Assembly: GCA_900771195.1 (NCBI GenBank)
Contig: CAAGMZ010000009.1
Span: forward strand, 1 to 10,592
Origin: Lachnospiraceae bacterium
GTDB lineage: Bacteria > Bacillota > Clostridia > Lachnospirales > Lachnospiraceae
Reading direction: 5' to 3'
Length of the DNA stretch: 10,592 nucleotides
Each line of letters opens with the position of its first letter. Position 1 is the first letter of the stretch. This document shows positions 5,475 through 10,592 of this stretch, in pieces. Below the pieces are notes generated by a model that worked only from the letters and a program-made list of their open reading frames with translations, searched no databases and was not told the origin of the DNA. The position numbers and the translations under genes are program-made.

Positions 5475-7256
5475 TTATTTTCCCGAAATCATATCCCGCA
5501 GCCAGAGTCCCGTGGATGACAAATCCCCTGATTCCCAGCCGGACAATTTGGTACATGACGGATTGATGAGTGCGGATGTCTCAGCTTTGTTGCTTAAGCT
5601 CCAGCCTGCATACGAGAGATTTTCGGAATTAATAAGCTCCTTCCACTTCTCAGCAGAGTCGTAATCAATACCTCCGTTTCCGGATGCATCACATATACTG
5701 AACTCCGATACAAATATCGGTGTTCCGTCCTCACGTGCTTTGGTAAGCTTGTTTCTCAAGTCATCCTTATGCGTTGCAGCATAAAAATGAAGTGCATACA
5801 TTACATTCTCTCCGTTCTTGAGCGGATTAGCCGCTACCTGATCCACATCCTGTGACCATGTGGGAGTTCCCACGATTATCACTGCGTTGGGTGAATTCTT
5901 GCGAATTATCGGTATTATCACATCTGCATACTTCTTGATATCCGCCCATGTGGTATCACCATTGGGCTCATTACATATCTCGTAAATCACATTCACATTG
6001 CCGGCATATTTCTGAGACATTCTGTCAAAAAACACCTTGGCTGAATCAATGTTTTTGTTGGGATTAAGGTCATGGAGTACATGCCAGTCAATTATTACAT
6101 ACATTCCAAGGTCTGTGCATGCCTCTACCCCCTTGCATACAAGCGCTTCAAGCTCCTCTTTGTTGCCGCCGCTGCAATATCCGTTGTATTCATCGGTGTA
6201 CATTGCTATTCGGATAAGATTGGCGCCCCAGTTATCACGAAGAGTCTTAAAGCCATCCTCATTGACATAATCCGGGAACCATCCGATACCATGGGTACTT
6301 ACGCCCTTCAGCTGGAACTTTTTACCGTTTTGGTCTACAAGGTCAGTACCTTTTACCGAGAGCTGACCATGATTTCCAACAGGCGTTCCCGCTTCAAGCT
6401 CAGGCGGCTCATACGGCGTTACAGGCGTTGATGGGTCAGGATATGATGAGCCTCCGTCTGACGAGCCGGAAGATGATGCAACGCTGTCCGTTGTTCCGTC
6501 ACATGAAAAATTTTCCATCTTGCCGGGTGACTCAAGTATCAGGCCTATATCTCCCCTGACTGCGCCGGCTGCAATTTCCGCCGTATATTCAGTGGGCTTT
6601 AAAATAAGCTTATTGTCCTTTAGCTCATACTCGCATCCCCATGCCTGTGTTACGCTCGTCCCCTCCGGAACATCCGCTTCAATCTGTCCCCATGTTTTGA
6701 TGTCGACACGCGATGTATTCCTTACAGAAACACTGTACTGATAATTGGTGGCACTGCCGGAACCCCAGCTGTTGGCAACTACAAAATCAACAGTAAATGT
6801 AGCAGTCTTGGCATCCGTCCCTGCATCATCCTCTCCGCCGGCAGTCTCCTCTTCTGTCCCGGCTTCTGTGGCATCTGCTTCTTCGGTCGCCTCTGCATCA
6901 GTCTCTTCAGCTTCGGTCACCTCGGTCTTCGTCTCCGGCACAGTCACTGACTGCGTACTCTCCATGGGCTCAGCCTGGCTGCCAAAAGGTTTCAAAACCC
7001 CCGTTGCAAACAGACCGGTGAACACCATAGCCACAAAAAGACATGCTGCGAGAATAACGCATAGCACCTTGTAGCGGTTATGCTTTTTTTCTTTTGGCAA
7101 AGACGCATCACTGTCTTCTTTTTGATTTTCAGTCATGTCCGGTTCCGCACTGTTTTCTTCCGGATTTTCAGTCATGCCCAATTCCGCACTGTTTTGTTCC
7201 GGATTTTCTGCAGACAGGTTCTCTGCCTTGCTTTCATCATTAATCTGGTCGCTCAT
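5475..7256 (-). CDS. Membrane-anchored GH5 endoglucanase with CBM2-like domain (copy A)
   Basis: The predicted 593-residue protein should be a cell-surface beta-1,4-glucanase acting on cellulose or related glucans. Order: acidic cytoplasmic tail (1-62) with two 13-residue repeats, one membrane helix (about 64-88), Thr/Glu-rich stalk (about 95-150), CBM2-like beta domain (about 152-245) with tryptophans 164, 189 and 206, Ser/Pro linker (about 252-285), and a GH5 subfamily 2-like catalytic domain (about 290-593). Catalytic acid/base is E430 in CNEPNG and the nucleophile is E518 in FVSEFS; DWH (390-392) and HFY (490-492) are also present. The long charged tail before the helix argues for a type II membrane anchor rather than a cleaved signal peptide. 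The ATG at 7256 has AGGAG 5 nt upstream; a TTG at 7280 inside holA is open but unsupported. It follows holA by 11 nt, so the two are probably cotranscribed. Activity is inferred from the family. Confidence 0.9.
   Translation of the reverse strand: MSDQINDESKAENLSAENPEQNSAELGMTENPEENSAEPDMTENQKEDSDASLPKEKKHNRYKVLCVILAACLFVAMVFTGLFATGVLKPFGSQAEPMESTQSVTVPETKTEVTEAEETDAEATEEADATEAGTEEETAGGEDDAGTDAKTATFTVDFVVANSWGSGSATNYQYSVSVRNTSRVDIKTWGQIEADVPEGTSVTQAWGCEYELKDNKLILKPTEYTAEIAAGAVRGDIGLILESPGKMENFSCDGTTDSVASSSGSSDGGSSYPDPSTPVTPYEPPELEAGTPVGNHGQLSVKGTDLVDQNGKKFQLKGVSTHGIGWFPDYVNEDGFKTLRDNWGANLIRIAMYTDEYNGYCSGGNKEELEALVCKGVEACTDLGMYVIIDWHVLHDLNPNKNIDSAKVFFDRMSQKYAGNVNVIYEICNEPNGDTTWADIKKYADVIIPIIRKNSPNAVIIVGTPTWSQDVDQVAANPLKNGENVMYALHFYAATHKDDLRNKLTKAREDGTPIFVSEFSICDASGNGGIDYDSAEKWKELINSENLSYAGWSLSNKAETSALINPSCTKLSGWESGDLSSTGLWLRDMISGK
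7130..7207 (-). repeat. Two 39-bp tandem repeats in the cytoplasmic tail of cellulase A
   Basis: Units 7130-7168 and 7169-7207 differ at only a few positions and encode two 13-residue acidic repeats of the type NPExNSAExxMTE. A third, decayed unit continues to about 7095. They lie on the cytoplasmic side of the membrane helix and are absent from copy B. Confidence 0.8.
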
Positions 7257-7261
7257 ATTTA

Positions 7262-7266
7262 CTCCT
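7262..7266 (-). promoter_or_regulatory. Shine-Dalgarno site of cellulase A, just after the holA stop
   Basis: AGGAG on the minus strand begins one base after the TAA of holA and is 5 nt before the ATG at 7256. It fixes the start codon and shows the gene is set up for translation from a holA transcript. Confidence 0.8.
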
Positions 7267-7267
7267 G

Positions 7268-8245
7268 TTAACCTTTGCAAAATTTTACTATAAGCATCTC
7301 AACAGAATACTTATCATCTGTTATGCCTGATTTTATCTCATAATCGGTGTTTACACAGTCCGTGAGTGCCTGTCTTAGTCTTGCGTCAGTGTACGCCCCG
7401 GCCTGGGTCATGTATCTTCCCACAAAATAGGGATTTATCCCAAGTCTTGATGCTATCTCTTTCTTTCCCGCACCTGCCTTAAGCATATCATTTACTGCCA
7501 GCAGCTTCTCAAACTGTCGCGAAATCAGTGCAAGTATCTTAACCGGTGGCTCCTTAAGCTCCATAAGGTCCGCATAAAGCCTGATTGCCTTATCTTTTTC
7601 GTGGGACGCCATTGCATTTATCATGTCAAAAACACGGTCTTCAGGCTGTATGGAAACAATATCTTCAATATCCTTTGACGTTATCACATCCGAATCACCC
7701 GTGTAGGATACGAGCTTCATGGCTTCATTCCTGATGTTGTTCATATCCGGACCTGCTAACCCCACAAACTTTGCCGCATCGGAAGCGGTTATCCTTTTTC
7801 CGTACGTACCGAAAATCCGTCCTGCCCATTCCGCCAGTTCTCTTTCACTCTGGGTTTTCATCTCACAGACATGCCCGATTTCATTGACTGCCTTATAAAG
7901 TCTGTTTCTCTTGTCCACCTCGCTGTCGGTAAAAAGAAATATCGTTGTATCCGGCGCGCCCTTGACAATTTCCGTCATTTCCTCGGACGAGTTCCTGAAC
8001 ATGCCGCTGTCTTCAATTACCACCAGTCTCCGTTCCGCAAAAAACGGCATTGTCCTGCAGGTATCTCCAACATCCTTCAAATCTATATCCTTTCCCTGAT
8101 AGATTGAAAGATTCATGGTGTCGTCACCGCAAATGACATCCTTGAGCATCTTTTTGTATGTACTTACAAGATATTCTTCATCACCGTACAAAAGATATGC
8201 CCTGTGGAAAGTATTTTCTTTTATATTTTTCCTGATTTCATTCAT
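7268..8245 (-). CDS. holA: DNA polymerase III delta subunit
   Basis: HolA is the clamp-loader subunit that opens the beta sliding clamp during loading onto DNA. The 325-residue protein has the typical N-terminus (AYLLYGDEEYLV, 16-27), a degenerate AAA+ region without a Walker A motif, as expected of delta, and the C-terminal collar with the segment PPVKILALISRQFEKLL. Length is normal for Firmicutes. In many Firmicutes holA is followed by rpsT; here a cellulase gene has come between them and a second lies immediately upstream. No Shine-Dalgarno sequence precedes the ATG. Instead an extended -10 promoter ends 6 nt before it (see the promoter entry), so the message may be leaderless or nearly so; readthrough from cellulase B 56 nt upstream is the alternative. 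Confidence 0.93.
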   Translation of the reverse strand: MNEIRKNIKENTFHRAYLLYGDEEYLVSTYKKMLKDVICGDDTMNLSIYQGKDIDLKDVGDTCRTMPFFAERRLVVIEDSGMFRNSSEEMTEIVKGAPDTTIFLFTDSEVDKRNRLYKAVNEIGHVCEMKTQSERELAEWAGRIFGTYGKRITASDAAKFVGLAGPDMNNIRNEAMKLVSYTGDSDVITSKDIEDIVSIQPEDRVFDMINAMASHEKDKAIRLYADLMELKEPPVKILALISRQFEKLLAVNDMLKAGAGKKEIASRLGINPYFVGRYMTQAGAYTDARLRQALTDCVNTDYEIKSGITDDKYSVEMLIVKFCKG

Positions 8246-8251
8246 AAGCGG

Positions 8252-8280
8252 ATTGTATCATATTTTTCTGTCAAAAACAA
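8252..8280 (-). promoter_or_regulatory. Candidate holA promoter lying against the start codon
   Basis: On the minus strand TTGTTT (8280-8275), 17 nt, then TACAAT (8257-8252), the latter preceded by TGA, making an extended -10. A start 6-7 nt downstream falls on or next to the ATG at 8245. A better-looking TTGACA (8274-8269) is only 11 nt from this -10, too close to serve it. Confidence 0.5.
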
Positions 8281-8301
8281 CCTTTCGCATCTTCCTGATT
8301 G

Positions 8302-10206
8302 CTACCTGCCCGATATCATATCCCTAAGCCACTGCCCTGTTGCAGACAAATCTCCGGTCTCCCAGTCTGACAGCTTGCTGCATGAGGGGTTGATAAGTGC
8401 TGATGTCTCGTTCTTGTTGCTGAGGCTCCACCCCGCATATGAAAGATTATATGAATTGATAAGGCTTTTCCATGCGGCTGCGGAATCGTAATCAATGCCG
8501 CCGTTTCCCGAAGCATCACATATGCTGAACTCCGATACAAATATCGGCGTTCCCGCAGCAATGGCAGTTTTTAATTTGTTGCGAAGGTCGTCCTTATGCG
8601 TCGCAGCGTAAAAATGAAGCGCATACATTACATTCCTGCCGTCAGCCAGCGGATTTAACGCCACCTGGTCAACGTCCTGTGACCATGTGGGCGTTCCCAC
8701 AATTATTACCGCGTTGGGAGAATTTTTGCGGATTATGGGTATTATGGTATCCGCATATTTCTTAATGTCTGCCCACGATGTGCCTCCGTTAGGCTCATTA
8801 CATATCTCGTAGAGCACATTGACATTTGATGCGTATCTTTTGGACATTCTGTCAAAAAACACCTTTGCGGCTTCAATGTTCGTGTTAGGATTATTATCCT
8901 GAAGTATATGCCAGTCGATTATGACATACATACCAAGGTCTGTGCACGCCTCAACACCCTTGCATACAAGTGCTTCCAGATCATTCTGGTTACCTCCGCT
9001 GCAATATCCGTTGTACTCTGCAGTGTACATGGCGATACGTACAAGATTTGCTCCCCAGTTATCACGAAGGGTCTTAAAGCCTGCCTCATTCACATAATCC
9101 GGGAACCACCCTATTCCGTGTGTGCTGACGCCCTTAAGCTGATATTTCTGACCGTTTTTGTCTACAAGATCAGTACCTTTTACCGAAAGCTGACCATGAT
9201 TTCCGACAGGTGTGCCCGCCTCAAGCGCCGGAGGTACATAAGGTGTCACCGGTGTTGTAGGACCGGTTGTTCCACTACTTCCGCTTCCTCCGCTGCCACT
9301 GCTGCCTCCGCTGCTGTTTCCGCCACCTGACGAGCCTGTATCTGTTGTAGTACCGTTACCGGTGAAATTTCCGGGATTGGTCGGGCATTCGATTATAAGC
9401 CCGATATCTCCCTTTGAACCCCCGGCTGCGATTTCGGATGTATAATCAGCAGGCTTAAGAACAAGCTTTGTTCCCGACATTTCACATTCACATCCCCAAT
9501 TTTGTACGATGGATGTTCCCGCAGGCATGTCCACCTCAGCCTGCCATGACTTGATTGTGACCTGTGATGTGTTTTTAACCGTGACATTATACTGCATGCA
9601 TTTTTTGCCATTACTGTCCCAGCTGCCGGCAACGTTGAACTCTAATGTGAAAGTGCCTGTTCCTGCGCTTCCCGAGCTGCTGCCGCTGCCGGATGTGCTT
9701 CCGCTGCCGGATGTGCTTCCTGATGAGCCTGATGTTCCTGAGCTTCCTCCCGAACTGCCGGATGCATTTCCTGAACCATTTGCTCCACCATTGGTTCCGA
9801 CAGTTGTTGCCGGAGCCTGTCCGCCTGCATTCTCATTTGTTGCTGCCTCAGTTGTCTCCTTAGGGGTCTCTTCCTCTGTTTCTTTTTCCGTGGCTTTTTC
9901 CGTGGCTTTCTCCGTGGCTTTTTCTGTTACCTTTTCTGTAGCTTTTTCCGTTTCTGCTTCCGTAGCTTTTTCTGTAACGTCATCAGTTTCAATGACTGAT
10001 GTGCTTTCAGCATCGGCCATCATTATCCCCTCTTGCGTAGAATCTGACGCCTTCCTTCCTATTACCCCGAAAGCAAACATTGAGCCCACTGCCAGAACTA
10101 CCACAAGGAACACCGCCAGAATTATGGACAGTATCTTAAATCTGTCCGAAGCATTTTTAACTTCCTTTATCTGTTCATCTGAAACTTTATTTTCATTGTC
10201 GACCAT
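8302..10206 (-). CDS. Membrane-anchored GH5 endoglucanase with CBM2-like domain (copy B)
   Basis: This 634-residue paralogue of the gene behind holA should also be a surface-tethered beta-1,4-glucanase. Order: short cytoplasmic tail (1-22), membrane helix (about 24-50), a TEKA-repeat stalk (78-120), Gly/Ser-rich linker (about 136-183), CBM2-like domain (about 184-275, tryptophans 196, 221 and 237), second Gly/Ser linker (about 284-316), and GH5 subfamily 2-like catalytic domain (about 330-634). Catalytic acid/base is E471 (CNEPNG) and the nucleophile E559 (FVSEFS). From the PYxPP segment to the end it aligns with copy A without gaps and differs at about 44 of 311 positions, while tail and stalk are unrelated. 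The ATG has GAGGCGG 6 nt upstream (10213-10219) and its own promoter at 10244-10272. No clear terminator separates it from holA. Polysaccharide specificity is inferred from the family. Confidence 0.9.
   Translation of the reverse strand: MVDNENKVSDEQIKEVKNASDRFKILSIILAVFLVVVLAVGSMFAFGVIGRKASDSTQEGIMMADAESTSVIETDDVTEKATEAETEKATEKVTEKATEKATEKATEKETEEETPKETTEAATNENAGGQAPATTVGTNGGANGSGNASGSSGGSSGTSGSSGSTSGSGSTSGSGSSSGSAGTGTFTLEFNVAGSWDSNGKKCMQYNVTVKNTSQVTIKSWQAEVDMPAGTSIVQNWGCECEMSGTKLVLKPADYTSEIAAGGSKGDIGLIIECPTNPGNFTGNGTTTDTGSSGGGNSSGGSSGSGGSGSSGTTGPTTPVTPYVPPALEAGTPVGNHGQLSVKGTDLVDKNGQKYQLKGVSTHGIGWFPDYVNEAGFKTLRDNWGANLVRIAMYTAEYNGYCSGGNQNDLEALVCKGVEACTDLGMYVIIDWHILQDNNPNTNIEAAKVFFDRMSKRYASNVNVLYEICNEPNGGTSWADIKKYADTIIPIIRKNSPNAVIIVGTPTWSQDVDQVALNPLADGRNVMYALHFYAATHKDDLRNKLKTAIAAGTPIFVSEFSICDASGNGGIDYDSAAAWKSLINSYNLSYAGWSLSNKNETSALINPSCSKLSDWETGDLSATGQWLRDMISGR
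9870..9975 (-). repeat. 12-bp repeats encoding a Thr-Glu-Lys-Ala stalk in cellulase B
   Basis: About eight imperfect copies of a four-codon unit encode TEKA/TEKV-type repeats at residues 78-110, placed between the membrane helix and the Gly/Ser linker. Such slippage-prone repeats commonly vary in copy number between strains. The peptide could be a charged helix or a glycosylated spacer; the sequence alone does not decide. Confidence 0.75.
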
Positions 10207-10415
10207 ATTTTACCGCCTCACCGTAAACTATACTTATAATCTTATAATAAACTCTGATTCATTAAAAATCAAACTATATTTCGTTCTTTGGAAACAGTCC
10301 CGGAATCTCCCCTGCTATGCCCAGCCAGGCATTTATTTTATTTCTTGAATTAATTGCACTAATTCCGTTTTCTTTTAAGCACCCCTGCCGTTCCATCTAT
10401 TGACCGGGAATGTTT
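10207..10415. other. Non-coding region between cellulase B and the repeat array
   Basis: It holds the cellulase B ribosome binding site and promoter (10213-10272). Further right, ATGCC (10317-10321) and GGCAT (10328-10332) form a 5-bp hairpin followed by T-rich sequence; it is too weak to call a terminator. Bases 10360-10415 have faint resemblance to part of the adjacent repeat (a KRK-encoding segment on the minus strand) and may be a decayed unit. No gene is supported. Confidence 0.6.
10244..10272 (-). promoter_or_regulatory. Promoter of cellulase B
   Basis: On the minus strand TTGATT (10272-10267), a 17-nt spacer and TATTAT (10249-10244) match sigma-A well. Transcription would begin near 10237, leaving a leader of about 30 nt that holds the ribosome binding site. 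The 8-bp direct repeat CTTATAAT occurs twice on the plus strand just downstream (10233-10240 and 10241-10248). Confidence 0.6.
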
Positions 10416-10454
10416 CGTGGGCCTGTAGCGGGTTATTTTCTTCATAGGCCCACG
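10416..10454. other. Palindromic hairpin in repeat unit 1
   Basis: A 9-bp perfect stem (10416-10424 with 10446-10454) around a 21-nt loop containing ATTTTCTTCAT. No T-run follows on the plus strand, so it is not a simple terminator. The identical arms recur in unit 2 at 10488-10496 and 10518-10526. Confidence 0.75.
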
Positions 10455-10592
10455 GAAACTGCTACAACCTTTCCTTTTGCTGCCTCCCGTGGGCCTGTGG
10501 CAAGTTATTTTCTTCATAGGCCCACGAAAACTGCTACAGTCTTTCCTTTTGCTGCCTCTCGTGGGCCTGTAGCAGGTTATTTTCTTCATAGG
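10416..10592. repeat. 72-bp tandem repeat array with an internal palindrome, cut by the window end
   Basis: Units begin at 10416, 10488 and 10560, a period of exactly 72 bp; the third is truncated at 10592. Units 1 and 2 differ at seven positions, all transitions. Each unit contains CGTGGGCCT and its exact complement AGGCCCACG 21 nt later (10416-10424 with 10446-10454; 10488-10496 with 10518-10526), unchanged between units. A second complementary pair, around TGTAGC (10424-10429) and GCTACA (10461-10466), is interleaved with the first. Since 72 is a multiple of three, the minus strand reads through as a basic, cysteine-containing 24-residue repeat, but four of the seven changes alter the amino acid and no ribosome binding site is seen, so coding is doubtful. 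I do not recognise the family. Confidence 0.9.

Noticed and set aside
7257..7280. Upstream TTG start for cellulase A overlapping holA
   Set aside because: The ATG at 7256 has an AGGAG at ideal spacing; the TTG does not, and it would only add eight residues read from the end of holA.
8246..8301. Terminator between cellulase B and holA
   Set aside because: T-rich stretches occur, but no stable stem precedes them, so readthrough into holA is likely.
10317..10340. Terminator hairpin ATGCC/GGCAT with T-rich tail
   Set aside because: The stem is only 5 bp, the tail is interrupted, and there is no plus-strand gene upstream that needs it.
9509..10348. 279-codon plus-strand frame antisense to cellulase B
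   Set aside because: It mirrors the low-complexity linkers, giving Val/Ser/Pro-rich translation, and opposes a gene with clear catalytic motifs and a ribosome binding site.
10416..10526. Insertion sequence ends or a MITE
   Set aside because: The palindromes are internal to a tandem unit; no target-site duplication or transposase is visible. A mobile origin cannot be fully excluded without the sequence to the right.
10416..10592. CRISPR array
   Set aside because: The whole 72-bp unit is repeated; there are no unique spacers between short repeats, and no cas genes are nearby.

Overview
The window looks like chromosomal DNA from an anaerobic, spore-forming, plant-polysaccharide-degrading Clostridia, most likely a gut or rumen Lachnospiraceae. 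This rests on three things: sporulation genes (gpr, spoIIP), Clostridia-style housekeeping proteins (a TyrA with an ACT domain, HolA, S20), and two large membrane-anchored GH5 cellulases. No rRNA is present, so the taxonomic call is inference.

Layout. Bases 1-307 are non-coding leader. Bases 308-2686 (+) hold a two-gene aromatic amino acid unit: tyrA, then aroA with its ribosome binding site inside the end of tyrA. Bases 2683-4827 (-) hold the sporulation pair gpr then spoIIP; spoIIP runs tail-to-tail into aroA with a 4-bp overlap of the two genes. rpsT (5079-5342, +) has a textbook promoter, a structured leader, a UUG start and a strong terminator. From 10206 down to 5475, all on the minus strand, lie GH5 cellulase copy B, holA (DNA polymerase III delta subunit) and GH5 cellulase copy A. 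The right end (10416-10592 and beyond) is a 72-bp tandem repeat array with an invariant palindrome in every unit.

How the genes relate. holA, rpsT, gpr and spoIIP are neighbours in many Firmicutes. Here that block has been modified: one cellulase sits directly behind holA, 11 nt after its stop and with its own strong ribosome binding site, and a paralogue sits directly in front of it. The two cellulases share a plan: cytoplasmic tail, one transmembrane helix, low-complexity stalk, CBM2-like domain, second linker (Gly/Ser-rich in B, Ser/Pro-rich in A), GH5 subfamily 2-like catalytic domain. Their catalytic regions are about 86% identical by hand count without gaps, while tails and stalks are unrelated. 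They are best read as enzymes tethered to the cell surface with different reaches.

The least explained sequence is the 72-bp repeat array at the right edge. Other points of interest are the holA promoter (possible leaderless mRNA), the S20 leader, the three hairpins behind rpsT, and start-site corrections for gpr, rpsT and cellulase A.
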